Shown here in pieces: positions 17,623 to 26,300 of a stretch of DNA of 64,000 nt. Position numbers and translations under genes: made by a program. This stretch comes from Cytophagales bacterium (GTDB lineage Bacteria > Bacteroidota > Bacteroidia > Cytophagales > Microscillaceae): the NCBI GenBank assembly GCA_004293905.1, contig RDZE01000016.1:124001-188000 (forward strand), in the 5' to 3' direction. Within the stretch, counting starts at the first letter, position 1. Each line of letters starts with the position of its first letter. The notes beneath the pieces were generated by a model that worked only from the letters and a program-made list of their open reading frames with translations, did no database searches and was not told the DNA's origin.

Positions 17623-18858
17623 ATGCGTTTCCTCAACTATCTTCTTCATAGTTTTGTCATTACTCTTCTTACTTTTTTAGTCCTTTTACTCTTCTCTTTG
17701 ATTCCGCTCAATTTAGAGATACTTAATCCTGTGCAAGATGTATTCAGCGATTTCGATATGAGCGACATGGTATTCTCAAAACTACGCGATGAGCAAAATG
17801 CAGATGATAGAATTGTATTGGTCAATTTTGGCGACCTTTCAAGAGCCGAATTAGGGCAAATGATAGGTATTTTGAACAAACACGAACCCAAAGTAATAGG
17901 CATAGATGCTTTTTACAGAAAACTAAAAACTAGCTCACCCGAAGAAATAAGTGGTGATAGTTTATTGGCTGCAAATTTGGCACAAACCAAAAACTTAGTG
18001 CTTATTAGTGGGTTGCCGATGGACAAGTTTAATGAGAAAAAAAAGGAGTATGACTCTTTAGAAACCTCTAATGCCCTCTTTATGAAAAATGCCAAAACAG
18101 GTTTTGCTAATCTAATTACCGAAGGCTCTAAACACGAATTTAATACAACACGCACTTTTAGCCCCTCAGAAAAAATAAAAGGAAAAGTAGAATACGCATT
18201 TGGCGTAAAAGTAGCACAAATGTATGACGAAAAACAAGTACAAGGATTTTTAGCACGTGCCAATGAGTATGAGTTTATCAACTTCAGAGGAAACATAGGC
18301 AATGATACCACAGACCCTAATAATAGCAAACCCAAATTTATCGTCTTAGATTGGCACCAAGTACTCAATAGCGAATTTGACCCCAAAGCCATCAAAGACA
18401 AAATCATATTGATAGGCTACATGGGACCGAATCTGCAACAGATAATCAATGTAGATAATTTTTATACTCCCCTCAATAAAAACTATGTAGGGCGCAGCAC
18501 TCCCGATATGTATGGAATAGTAGTCCACGCCAATATCGTATCAATGATTCTTACAGGAAATTATATTAACAATCTTAGCACAGCAGGAAATTTAATGGTT
18601 GCCTTCATTTTCACAATGATAATGGTAATGCTGATGGCGTTTCTTTATAAAAACGTAGGTATTTTCTTCGATGGCTTAGGGCTTATTTCTCAAGTAGTGA
18701 TGGCTGTAATATTTTTATTTTTTACAGTATACTCTTTTGACTGGTATTTATTGCGCATCAATATATCTTATGCCATTTTAGGTATCTTTCTTTCAGGGCT
18801 TTTAGTAGAAATTTATTATGGTTTGATACTAAAGATGTTCTCAAAGAAACAAAAATAA
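17623..18858 (+). CDS. CHASE2-domain membrane protein without output domain
   Basis: 411 aa. An N-terminal membrane helix (about 9-32), then a CHASE2 extracytoplasmic sensor domain (about 40-310: VFSDFDMSDMVFSKL, DDRIVLVNFGDLSR, KVIGIDAFYRKL, DKIILIGYMGPN, MYGIVVHANIVSMIL), then three closely spaced C-terminal membrane helices (about 318-405). CHASE2 normally precedes a kinase, cyclase or phosphodiesterase, but here the protein ends after the membrane helices. The secreted FecR-like gene follows after 44 bases and may be a periplasmic partner. Confidence 0.88.
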   Translation: MRFLNYLLHSFVITLLTFLVLLLFSLIPLNLEILNPVQDVFSDFDMSDMVFSKLRDEQNADDRIVLVNFGDLSRAELGQMIGILNKHEPKVIGIDAFYRKLKTSSPEEISGDSLLAANLAQTKNLVLISGLPMDKFNEKKKEYDSLETSNALFMKNAKTGFANLITEGSKHEFNTTRTFSPSEKIKGKVEYAFGVKVAQMYDEKQVQGFLARANEYEFINFRGNIGNDTTDPNNSKPKFIVLDWHQVLNSEFDPKAIKDKIILIGYMGPNLQQIINVDNFYTPLNKNYVGRSTPDMYGIVVHANIVSMILTGNYINNLSTAGNLMVAFIFTMIMVMLMAFLYKNVGIFFDGLGLISQVVMAVIFLFFTVYSFDWYLLRINISYAILGIFLSGLLVEIYYGLILKMFSKKQK

Positions 18859-18902
18859 TTTTTTATACGTTTAATTAATATTAAAAAAACTGAAAAGGTA
18901 CG

Positions 18903-19895
18903 ATGAAAAAAATTGGATTATTTACATTACTATTATTAACTTTAGGATTGAACGCCTACGCACAATATACTTTTAAAGTATTAATGACGGTAGGGACGGT
19001 AACCAACGGTTCGAGCAAAATTTTTACAGGAGCAACCTTAGGACCCAATGAGCAACTAAGTGTGGCATCAGGAAGCACACTTAGCTTAATGTATACTGGC
19101 TCAGGAGGAGGAACTGTTACAATTAACAAAGGAGGAACTTATCCCGTAAAAACATTAGAGCAACAATTGCTTACTTACAAAAGTCAAAATCCAAGCACCA
19201 CAGGCAAAGTTATCAACTTTGTAATTGGCGAAATGGCTAAAACGAGTGGTAACATCAATGAAGATCGCAATAAATATATGAGAGTAACGGGTTCCGTGGA
19301 GCGTGCTTCCGAAGAAGAGTCTTTTGCCATCAAATTATTCTTGCCTCAAACAGGTGCTAACAATAGCCAAAAACCTCGCTACACTTTGAGCCCCAAAGTA
19401 TATGTATTTTGGCAGCCCGAAGAAAATGAAAAATTAGGTGATACTTACACTATCACAATCGAAAATTTGGCTTACGAAACCATCAAAACTTTTGATGTAA
19501 CAGGTAGCTCATTCGTATTAGATTTTGATGAGCCTGTAATCTTCAACAACCAAGTAGATGGTGCAGCAAAAACAGTTTATGTTACCATTGCTTCAAAAGA
19601 AAGCCCCAGCAAAATTTCTAACAAATATGCTATAGTACAACTTTATAGTGATGATGCTGACTACGCTGACTTCTTCCAAAAGTACCAAGACTTTAAGAAA
19701 AGTCAAGACAAAGAAATGCCTGAATCTATGCGCAAAATAGATGAAGCCTTCTTCTTTGAACAAAATGGATTTATTCATGACGTAATCAGATGCTACGAAG
19801 AAGCAATAGCATTAGAACCCGAAAACGAAGCCTATAAAATTGCTTACTTAGGATTCTTGCAAAGAGCTTTCCCTAATGAGGAAAAGAAAAAGTAA
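18903..19895 (+). CDS. Secreted FecR-like domain protein with TPR-like tail
   Basis: 330 aa. Signal peptide 1-20 (LNAYA-QY). Residues 21-85 resemble a FecR-type beta domain (FKVLMTVGTVTNGSSKIFTGATL, GSTLSLMYTG and VTINKGGTYPV). The middle is a beta-rich domain, and the last 45 residues have a TPR-like helix pair (AFFFEQNGFIHDVIRCYEEAIALEPENEAYKIAYL). Periplasmic or surface location expected. It follows the CHASE2 gene in one transcript, which a terminator ends. CHASE2 and FecR-like domains are known to occur together in sensory loci, so a joint sensing role is likely but unproven. Confidence 0.72.
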   Translation: MKKIGLFTLLLLTLGLNAYAQYTFKVLMTVGTVTNGSSKIFTGATLGPNEQLSVASGSTLSLMYTGSGGGTVTINKGGTYPVKTLEQQLLTYKSQNPSTTGKVINFVIGEMAKTSGNINEDRNKYMRVTGSVERASEEESFAIKLFLPQTGANNSQKPRYTLSPKVYVFWQPEENEKLGDTYTITIENLAYETIKTFDVTGSSFVLDFDEPVIFNNQVDGAAKTVYVTIASKESPSKISNKYAIVQLYSDDADYADFFQKYQDFKKSQDKEMPESMRKIDEAFFFEQNGFIHDVIRCYEEAIALEPENEAYKIAYLGFLQRAFPNEEKKK

Positions 19896-19935
19896 TTTGC
19901 TACTCTTTATAAAAATTATAGAAATAATTAGAAAG

Positions 19936-19963
19936 GCAGTCTTGCAAAAAGACTGCTTTTTTT
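19936..19963 (+). terminator. Rho-independent terminator after the FecR-like gene
   Basis: 8-bp stem GCAGTCTT (19936-19943) with AAGACTGC (19949-19956), then seven T's. It ends the CHASE2/FecR transcript. The ATG of comB lies only 13 bases beyond it, so comB must be served by read-through or an overlapping promoter. Confidence 0.85.
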
Positions 19964-19976
19964 GTTGTTTTGCAAC

Positions 19977-20687
19977 ATGAGAAAAATAGAAATATGCCTT
20001 ACCCCTGATTTACTCTTTTTGCACTCATTAGAAGGGAAAATCGTAGTGGTGGTAGATATCCTAAGGGCTACCTCTTGTATGGTAACCGCCTTTGCGCATA
20101 AAGTAGAAAAAATCATTCCTGTTGCCACTGTTGAGGAGTGCAAACAACTGCAACAGCAAGGACTCATTGCTGCGGCTGAGCGTGGTGGCGAAAAAGTAGA
20201 AGGGTTTGATATTGGCAATTCGCCTTTTAGCTATACCGAAAATTCCTATGCAGGGCATACCATCGCTATGACTACTACCAATGGAACACAAGCCATTGTA
20301 GCTTCGCAAAAAGCTGAAACAATCGTAATAGGGGCTTTCTTGAACATTAACACTGTTGCTCAATATTTAGTAAGCAAAGACAATGATGTAGTAGTAGTTT
20401 GTGCAGGTTGGCAGGGAAATATCAATATGGAAGATACACTCTTTGCGGGTGCTTTGGCACAAATATTAGTAGGAACGCATACTTGGGAAAATGATGCCTG
20501 CTATTTGGCAACAACAGCTCACGAAGTTGCTAAAAATGATTATATGTTGTATTTGAAAGAGTGCTCACACTTTAAAAGGCTGATGCGTTTCGGATTAGAG
20601 CAAGATGTCCGTTTCTGTCTAAAACACGATGTTTATGATGTATTGCCTTATATGAAGGAAGGTTACTTGACCATAAAAAAGCCCTAA
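19977..20687 (+). CDS. comB: ComB-type 2-phosphosulfolactate phosphatase
   Basis: 236 aa from the ATG at 19977; an earlier in-frame TTG at 19962 falls inside the terminator and is unlikely. Hallmarks: VVVDILRATSCMVTAFA, GGEKVEGFDIGNSP and MTTTNGTQAI. ComB hydrolyses phosphosulfolactate to sulfolactate (the coenzyme M route in archaea). In bacteria the product can lead through sulfopyruvate to cysteate. comA and comC are not nearby. In gliding Bacteroidota cysteate is the head-group precursor of capnine sulfonolipids, so a role there is possible (inference). The stop codon lies inside a bidirectional terminator. Confidence 0.88.
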   Translation: MRKIEICLTPDLLFLHSLEGKIVVVVDILRATSCMVTAFAHKVEKIIPVATVEECKQLQQQGLIAAAERGGEKVEGFDIGNSPFSYTENSYAGHTIAMTTTNGTQAIVASQKAETIVIGAFLNINTVAQYLVSKDNDVVVVCAGWQGNINMEDTLFAGALAQILVGTHTWENDACYLATTAHEVAKNDYMLYLKECSHFKRLMRFGLEQDVRFCLKHDVYDVLPYMKEGYLTIKKP

Positions 20688-20707
20688 TTTTACTCTTTAG
20701 GGCTTTT
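20677..20707. terminator. Bidirectional terminator shared by comB and ytxH-like gene
   Basis: Left arm AAAAGCCCTAA (20677-20687) and right arm TTAGGGCTTTT (20697-20707) pair perfectly. Both convergent stop codons (20685-20687 and 20690-20692) are inside the hairpin region. Confidence 0.85.
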
Positions 20708-21043
20708 CTTTTGTTTTGAAGAAGCGGAGGTTTGCCCGTTGGTTTGTCTGATCTGACGTTCTAAGGCTTCCAATTTTTGTTCTAATTGATGTGCTTCGTG
20801 CTCCACTTCCGTAATTACTTTTTCACCCTCGTATTTGGCTTCGCTGATGAGTGCTTGGTCGCGACCTTGTAAAATCTCATTGCGCAGAAGTTTCAAACGC
20901 TCTTTATATTTGGAAAGTTGATAGCTTAGTTTATCGCGTGTTTGGCTTCCTTCCTCGGGGGCAAACAAAATGCCTATTGCTGTACCTACTGCTGTTCCTG
21001 TCAGAAAGGCTAAAAATATACTGCCTATATTGTTTTTTGCCAT
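20690..21043 (-). CDS. YtxH-domain protein
   Basis: 117 aa. An N-terminal glycine-rich membrane segment (IGSIFLAFLTGTAVGTAIGILFAPEEG, about 5-31) is followed by SQTRDKL and a long charged coiled coil (about 35-105). This is the YtxH/gas-vesicle-GvpP-like pattern found in many Gram-positive and Bacteroidota stress proteins. Function unknown; it is probably anchored in the inner membrane with the coiled coil in the cytoplasm. Monocistronic. Confidence 0.85.
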   Translation of the reverse strand: MAKNNIGSIFLAFLTGTAVGTAIGILFAPEEGSQTRDKLSYQLSKYKERLKLLRNEILQGRDQALISEAKYEGEKVITEVEHEAHQLEQKLEALERQIRQTNGQTSASSKQKKSPKE

Positions 21044-21107
21044 AGTATTTTTTGTTTTCGATAGTTATATGTGGCAAAGTTAATATTTTTTTTCAAATAT
21101 TTAGGCG

Positions 21108-22382
21108 TTACATCATAATTTTGAGTGAGGTGGTGGCTAAATCGTTCCAAAAATGAGGATATGATTTTCGAACTACTGCACTATTTTCTATTTGTAGTGG
21201 GTGTAGGAAAGCCAAAGGAGCAAAAGCCATTGCCATGCGGTGGTCTTGGTAGGTATTGATAAGAAGGGGCGTAGTCCATAGATTGGGTAGGGTAGCAGGT
21301 TTTAACAACCAATGATTATTTTTTTCCTCCAACAAAGTACCTATTTTTGAAAGTTCTGTGCGCATGGCAGCTATGCGGTCAGTTTCTTTGATTTTGAGGC
21401 TTTCTAAGCCTTGCATTACAAGTGTTGTTCCCTTTGTAGCGGCGGCAATCATCAGTGTTTGGGCTAAATCGGGGCAGGGCGTAAAATCTATGTTTAGTTG
21501 TGTGGGAATAGTTGAATGGGGATTTTTTTCCAATGAAATACCTTCATCGTGATAGTGTGTATGAATGCCAAAAGGCTGCATAAGATTTGCGATTTGGCTA
21601 TCTCCTTGAAGTGAGTTTTTTTTAAGCCCTCTGAGCAAAAGTTTTTCTTGGGGTTGAGCACCTAATAAAAAAAGCAGATACCAATAACTTGCCGCAGACC
21701 AGTCGTTTTCTATGCTAAAAAGAGTTGGCTGGGGTATATTATTTCCCCTAATATGAAGTGTTTGGGTGTTTGGTTGCCATTCTACGTGAATACCCGATTG
21801 TTGCATTTGGGCAACGGTCATGAGTATATAGGGGAGTGAGCTAATGTTGCCTTTTAGATGTATGGTAATGTTTTTTTTGAGTAATGGCGCACCCATCAAT
21901 ACTGCCGAGATAAATTGGCTACTTATATGGGCAGGCATTTCGAGAGTGGTAGTGTCATTTGGGGTGTAGCCGTCTAATTGTAGGGGAGGGTAGCCCTCTT
22001 TGTTGGTATAATGAATATGCGCCCCCAATTGTCGCAGTGCATCTACCAAAATCCCTATGGGGCGTTGTTGCATACGTTCTGTGCCCGTGATTATTTTTTT
22101 TTGGTTGCTAAGGGCGTAGAATGCTGTCAGAAAGCGGAAAGTAGTGCCTGCATCTTCGGCGTTGATGGTTTTGGCTTCTGTATGAAGGAGTTGTTGTAGG
22201 AGTTGTGTGTCGTGTGCAGTAGATATATTTTCTAAGCGGATAATGTTGGGGTAGGCAGCCTGAATAATCAATGCTCTGTTGGATTCGCTCTTAGAAGAAG
22301 GTAATTGTACCACCGTTTTTTCGCCTAAATGAGGCTCATTGGGTGGTACAATGGTGATGGGTTCAGCAATATTAGAAGACAT
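21108..22382 (-). CDS. aroA: 3-phosphoshikimate 1-carboxyvinyltransferase (EPSP synthase)
   Basis: 424 aa from the ATG at 22382; an upstream in-frame TTG at 22415 would overlap the previous gene by 44 bases and is less likely. The enzyme joins PEP and shikimate-3-phosphate in aromatic synthesis. Seen: LPSSKSESNRAL (substrate-binding), DAGTTFRFLTAF, KETDRIAAM and DHRMAMAFAPLAF. The start overlaps the stop of the upstream unknown gene by 11 bases, so the two are translationally coupled. Confidence 0.94.
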   Translation of the reverse strand: MSSNIAEPITIVPPNEPHLGEKTVVQLPSSKSESNRALIIQAAYPNIIRLENISTAHDTQLLQQLLHTEAKTINAEDAGTTFRFLTAFYALSNQKKIITGTERMQQRPIGILVDALRQLGAHIHYTNKEGYPPLQLDGYTPNDTTTLEMPAHISSQFISAVLMGAPLLKKNITIHLKGNISSLPYILMTVAQMQQSGIHVEWQPNTQTLHIRGNNIPQPTLFSIENDWSAASYWYLLFLLGAQPQEKLLLRGLKKNSLQGDSQIANLMQPFGIHTHYHDEGISLEKNPHSTIPTQLNIDFTPCPDLAQTLMIAAATKGTTLVMQGLESLKIKETDRIAAMRTELSKIGTLLEEKNNHWLLKPATLPNLWTTPLLINTYQDHRMAMAFAPLAFLHPLQIENSAVVRKSYPHFWNDLATTSLKIMM

Positions 22383-23121
22383 CTTTATTGATAAAATCGA
22401 GGATTTTGTCGCCAATTTTAGTATTATTTACTTCAACATTGTTTGCTTTCGAGCGTGCTACTTTGATGGCTTCGAGGAGGTCATCTATTTTTTTGATGAG
22501 TGTTGTTTTTTGTGTTGCTGATATTTTTCCTGAAAAATAGGTGGTTTCGTACTTACCTACCTGAAAATCAAGGTACAAGAGTTCTGTTTGAGCGGGGTGC
22601 TCTTTGGTAGCTTCGTACTTTACAATTACTTTAGGGCGTTTTACGCTTCTAAACTTTACCTCTTCTTCAGTTTTATAAACGTTTTTTTGGTTATCGAATA
22701 TCCATTTTTTGGTTTGGTCTAAGATAGGAATGCTTTGGTAAAGTTCGCGGAGTTTGCTTACTTGGGTTTCGAGTGCCAAAAGAGAAGTTGCGGAAAAAGT
22801 ACCAAAGTTAGTATCTCCAACCACAAGTTCGGCTTTGGGTACGCCAGAAGCATTGGTTTCTTCTTTGGAAATAGTGGCATCTATGCCTGTAACGACAACT
22901 TCGCGTAGTGATTCTATTTTTTCTTTGACAGTGGTAACCATTTCTTTGGTTTCATCGGGTATTTGTTCCGAATCTTCTTCTAAGGCTACATATTTCTTAA
23001 TCATTCCATCGAAGAAAGGGTCTTTTTTGGTAAAAGTATTTACGGCTTCACCAATGGCTTGTGTGGCTTTGTGTTTGCGGTCTTGCTCTACTGCTAAGAG
23101 TTCGTGTAATTTGTTTGCCAT
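22372..23121 (-). CDS. Uncharacterised soluble protein coupled to aroA
   Basis: 249 aa, soluble, charged, no signal peptide, no cysteine. The N-terminal half is mainly helical (LLAVEQDRKHKATQAIGEAV, KKDPFFDGMIKKYVALEED), followed by a GDTNFGTFSATSLLALETQV segment. A beta-rich middle contains VKRPKVIVKYEATKEHPAQ, and a C-terminal helix bundle starts at KTTLIKKIDDLLEAIKVARS. The shape suggests a conserved domain of unknown function; I cannot assign it. It overlaps aroA by 11 bases. The helical register and lysine/glutamate content suggest a binding or scaffold protein rather than an enzyme, but this is a guess. Confidence 0.75.
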   Translation of the reverse strand: MANKLHELLAVEQDRKHKATQAIGEAVNTFTKKDPFFDGMIKKYVALEEDSEQIPDETKEMVTTVKEKIESLREVVVTGIDATISKEETNASGVPKAELVVGDTNFGTFSATSLLALETQVSKLRELYQSIPILDQTKKWIFDNQKNVYKTEEEVKFRSVKRPKVIVKYEATKEHPAQTELLYLDFQVGKYETTYFSGKISATQKTTLIKKIDDLLEAIKVARSKANNVEVNNTKIGDKILDFINKDVF

Positions 23122-23163
23122 GCGTTTAAATAATAGTTTAAATAAGTGGTAAGGAGTAAAAAA

Positions 23164-23742
23164 TTATCTTGTATTGTCTCTGATTTCTTGTAGTTTTCCT
23201 TCTATGCCTTGGTATTTTTGTTGGCTATATTCGCCAGACGTTTTATAGACTATAGTGCCTTTTTGGTGTACTAAATAAATCACTAATTCATCTTTGCCTA
23301 CATCTAAGCGGCTTTGCCCAACAGGATAAACGCCGATATGTTCTTTGTCTTCGGGGCGTGCATTTTCTTTGATTTTCTCTAATACACTATTTTCGGCTGC
23401 GCCGGGTACTAAGGCTACATAGTAAATTTCGCCATCATAAGCTCCCTCATCTTCAAATACACCGCCTAATATTTGTTCTTTTTCTCTTTTCATAAATAAA
23501 TTATTGAGAAAAGGCTGCCAATTTTGGAGCAGATTGAGGGCGGGAGAGTCTTTGCCTGAGGGTCTTGAAACTACAATAAGGCAAACGCGTCCATCGCGAG
23601 GGAGTGTAACACGTGCCTCTTTTCCGTCTAAGGCGTTGTAAGTGATGGTTGTTTGTGGGAATATGTCATTTACCTTTTGCGCTGTAGCGGTAGCAAAAGT
23701 AAGCAGTGTGCATGTGAAAAGAAGTAATAAGTGCTTGTTCAT
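23164..23742 (-). CDS. Secreted hypothetical protein
   Basis: 192 aa. Signal peptide 1-21 (LLLLFTCTLLTFATATA-QK). The mature part begins VNDIFPQTTITYNALDGKEARVTLP and contains VCLIVVSRPSGKDSPALNLLQNWQPFLN and ELVIYLVHQKGTIVYKTSGEYS. The strand-helix-strand arrangement resembles a thioredoxin-like fold without a CXXC motif (weak inference). No family recognised. It lies 42 bases downstream of the aroA-coupled unknown gene's start region and 29 bases after the methyltransferase gene on the same strand. Confidence 0.7.
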   Translation of the reverse strand: MNKHLLLLFTCTLLTFATATAQKVNDIFPQTTITYNALDGKEARVTLPRDGRVCLIVVSRPSGKDSPALNLLQNWQPFLNNLFMKREKEQILGGVFEDEGAYDGEIYYVALVPGAAENSVLEKIKENARPEDKEHIGVYPVGQSRLDVGKDELVIYLVHQKGTIVYKTSGEYSQQKYQGIEGKLQEIRDNTR

Positions 23743-23771
23743 AAATTATTTTGAGTTTTAGTTATTTTGTT

Positions 23772-24488
23772 TTATACTATTTTACGAAATAGATAGTTGG
23801 GGTTTTTCTTGATAAATTCGTAATTAGGGTTTCTTTTTATTTCTTTCATGAGTTTCGCGCTACCAAAATCGTAGTAGTCGGCTGAGTCGTCAAAGAGGAT
23901 AAAGCCGCCTTTGTCTAAGTGAGCATCTACATTCTCGAAATCTCTTTTGGCAAAATCGTAGGTATGATTGCCATCTATATAGGCAAAACTGATAGCACCT
24001 CCTAAGGTAACTTCTCTGCCAAAAACTTCTTTTAGTGCAGTTTTTTGTTTCCAAAGGGCAAAAAAATCATCTGAAAATTCTTCTATGGCATAGGGCAGTG
24101 TATCGTGCGCGAACATTTGTACATTTCTCATAAAAGACTCTTTGACGAAGTGTCTATATTTTTCGTGCGAAATATCAGAATTACCAACATTTTGGTTGTC
24201 TGAGCCTTCAAAAATCCATTTATCGGAGCAAAATATGGTATTTTTTTTATTGTGTTTTTTCAATAAATAGCTGATTACATTGGTAGATAAACCGCAGAAA
24301 GAGCCTATCTCTATGATGGGGTTTTGGGTAGGAAGTTGTGCTATTGCTAAGTCCATCAGATAGGCATTGCCTTTATTGAGCATGCCTGCATTGGCAAAAC
24401 AAAGCCAATTGATGTATTCGTCTTGAAGTTCTTGGGTACGTAGTCTATGATAACCGTATCCTACTACTTGTTGTATTTTTTTTAACAT
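23772..24488 (-). CDS. Class I SAM-dependent methyltransferase (Methyltransf_24 type)
   Basis: 238 aa, cytoplasmic. Motif I region IIEIGSFCGLSTNVISYLLKKH (about 56-77), post-I FCSDKWIF, and the acidic ISFAYIDGNHTYDFAKRDFENVDAHLDKGGFILFDDSADYY segment (about 165-205), typical of the Methyltransf_24 family often found in cell-surface sugar loci. Substrate unknown. Same strand and close to a secreted protein gene (downstream) and porQ (64 bases upstream). Confidence 0.85.
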   Translation of the reverse strand: MLKKIQQVVGYGYHRLRTQELQDEYINWLCFANAGMLNKGNAYLMDLAIAQLPTQNPIIEIGSFCGLSTNVISYLLKKHNKKNTIFCSDKWIFEGSDNQNVGNSDISHEKYRHFVKESFMRNVQMFAHDTLPYAIEEFSDDFFALWKQKTALKEVFGREVTLGGAISFAYIDGNHTYDFAKRDFENVDAHLDKGGFILFDDSADYYDFGSAKLMKEIKRNPNYEFIKKNPNYLFRKIV

Positions 24489-24551
24489 GCGCTAATGAAT
24501 ATCATTTTTTACAAAATTCGTATTTTTTTAGCATAATTTTCTCAAAGAGGG

Positions 24552-25550
24552 TTATTTTTTCTGAAAAATTTGTTGGGTATAAAGCCAACAACCTATCCAA
24601 TTTTGCCCTACTCCGCCCATATAGGCGGCGCGTGCGTAAGAAAATTCGCCTATGCGTGCTTTGATTCTGCACCCTATAGAAAAGCCTGCCCACCGTCTGC
24701 CATTTTCTGTTTTGAGTTGTTCATTGCGAAGTTGATTGTAGCCTATGTTGATTTGGAAGGCTTTATGAAAAAGTATTTCTGCTCCAATGATGATTTTTTG
24801 CCCCCAATTCTCTAAGATACCCAAAGAGGGAGAGCTTTGTGTAAATAGATTTTGGAGGGTAACCGAAAAACGAATCGGCATAAATTGGGGCTTATGTGAT
24901 AGTCCAAAATGAGCATCGAAAGGCAGGCGGCTGCTTGCTTGAGGGCTGTAGTCATTGAACAAGAAACCTGCATTTTTGATGACCAAACCTATCGAAAAAT
25001 CTTTTTCGGGGTGTATAAAAAGCGCGCCCGCATCAAGTGCCAAACCTAAGGCTTGGTAGTTGGCTATTTGCGAGCCTACTAACTTGACATTCAGTCCAAA
25101 GTGAAAATTTTGGTATTGGAAAGTTCTGCTTCCTTGCAAGGCATATTCAGAGGCTTTGAAACTACCAATGATTTGCCCTGTTGCGTCTGTTTCGGGCATA
25201 GTGCCATAGTCAAAATATTGTATGCCGATAGCCCAAGTTTGTGTTTTGCGTGCTGCAAAACCATATTGTAGTTGAAAGGCTTGAGTTTGTGCAAAAAAAG
25301 GTGTATAACTAATGCCCGCTTCAGCGTGGTTGTTTTTGTTGAGCAATGCAGGTTGTTGAAACGCCTGATGTACACTATTATTAGGGCTACTGATATTTAC
25401 CCCCCCTAAGGCAGCTACTTGAGGATGTGTAGGAAGTCTAAGGAAGTTGAAATTTTGCTCATAAACAATAGATTGTGCTTTGTTTTTAATGGGAATCAAC
25501 CATAAAAAACCAAAAATACACCCTATCCATAAATTTTTGCGAAGCAACAT
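24552..25550 (-). CDS. porQ: Type IX secretion system protein PorQ
   Basis: 332 aa. Signal peptide (about 1-25, IPIKNKAQS), then an outer-membrane beta-barrel of the PorV/FadL-like kind. The N-terminal NFLRLPTHPQVAALGGVNIS, followed by the HQAFQQPALLN segment, is typical of PorQ. PorQ belongs to the T9SS attachment complex (PorU/V/Q/Z) that cleaves the C-terminal signal and attaches cargo to the cell surface. porV lies 16 kb away in this window (41724). No other T9SS component is adjacent. Confidence 0.87.
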   Translation of the reverse strand: MLLRKNLWIGCIFGFLWLIPIKNKAQSIVYEQNFNFLRLPTHPQVAALGGVNISSPNNSVHQAFQQPALLNKNNHAEAGISYTPFFAQTQAFQLQYGFAARKTQTWAIGIQYFDYGTMPETDATGQIIGSFKASEYALQGSRTFQYQNFHFGLNVKLVGSQIANYQALGLALDAGALFIHPEKDFSIGLVIKNAGFLFNDYSPQASSRLPFDAHFGLSHKPQFMPIRFSVTLQNLFTQSSPSLGILENWGQKIIIGAEILFHKAFQINIGYNQLRNEQLKTENGRRWAGFSIGCRIKARIGEFSYARAAYMGGVGQNWIGCWLYTQQIFQKK

Positions 25551-25646
25551 GAACCTACTTTGTTTAGATGTCCAAAGATAGTAATAATTACAGATTTTTC
25601 TATATATTTGCTAATCCTTTTACTCAAATCAAAAATAGAAAAAGAT

Positions 25647-26297
25647 ATGAAAAAACAAATATTATTGATGGTCTGTTTCGCGCTTTATCTGCTAACAAGT
25701 TGTGGGGGCGAAAAAAAAGAACAACAAACTGATAAGTCAGAAAATAGCACTAATAATCAACAATCTTCAGAAGAAACCACAAGCGAAAATACCTATACCA
25801 TCAAAGATAAAAATGGGGCTACTTGGGTGCAAATAGCCATCAATGGCGATGACCTTACTGTAGATATTCCTAACAAAATAAAGCTAAAAGGAGTAAAAAA
25901 AGATGCTGAAAAAACAAAGTACAGCGATGAAAAAGGGACTGTAGTAGCAGAGGTAAAATACAAAGATGAAAGTTTTAAACTACGAACACCCGATGGAAAA
26001 TTACTTTGGAAAGTGAAACTAAGCGGCGATAAAATCAAAATTAGCAATAATGAAGAAAATGAAAATCCTTATGAAATAAAGAAAAAAGATAATAACAACT
26101 TTAAAATAGAGTACCAAGAAAAAGAGTTAGGGAAAACCAAATTTAGTAACAATGTAATAGATATCGATGGCATTGGTACAGACCTAAAAGTGCCTGCGCG
26201 TCAAAATTTATTTGCTTATGGCGTATTACTACTCTATGATATTCCCGAAACAGAACGTTATATCCTTTTGGCTGAATTACTCAAAAAAGGCTTATAA
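25647..26297 (+). CDS. Lipoprotein of unknown function
   Basis: 216 aa from the ATG at 25647, chosen because it gives a clean lipoprotein signal (LYLLTSC, Cys20) that an earlier in-frame start would bury. After a Glu/Ser/Asn-rich linker the protein is built of beta-strand repeats of the kind GATWVQIAINGDDLTVDIPNKIKLKG and GKLLWKVKLSGDKIKISN, ending in a helix (YILLAELLKKGL). Probably anchored to the inner face of the outer membrane. Tail to tail with the ABC-ATPase gene. Confidence 0.78.
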   Translation: MKKQILLMVCFALYLLTSCGGEKKEQQTDKSENSTNNQQSSEETTSENTYTIKDKNGATWVQIAINGDDLTVDIPNKIKLKGVKKDAEKTKYSDEKGTVVAEVKYKDESFKLRTPDGKLLWKVKLSGDKIKISNNEENENPYEIKKKDNNNFKIEYQEKELGKTKFSNNVIDIDGIGTDLKVPARQNLFAYGVLLLYDIPETERYILLAELLKKGL

Positions 26298-26300
26298 ATA

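Noticed and set aside
17913-18407. 164-codon minus-strand frame inside the CHASE2 gene
   Set aside because: The CHASE2 frame shows clear domain and membrane pattern; the opposite frame is compositionally odd.
19962-19976. Earlier TTG start for comB
   Set aside because: It lies inside the Rho-independent terminator and adds only five residues before the good ATG.
24502-24693. 63-codon minus-strand frame overlapping porQ
   Set aside because: Alternative frame of the porQ C-terminus and 3' flank; Arg-rich with no homology pattern.
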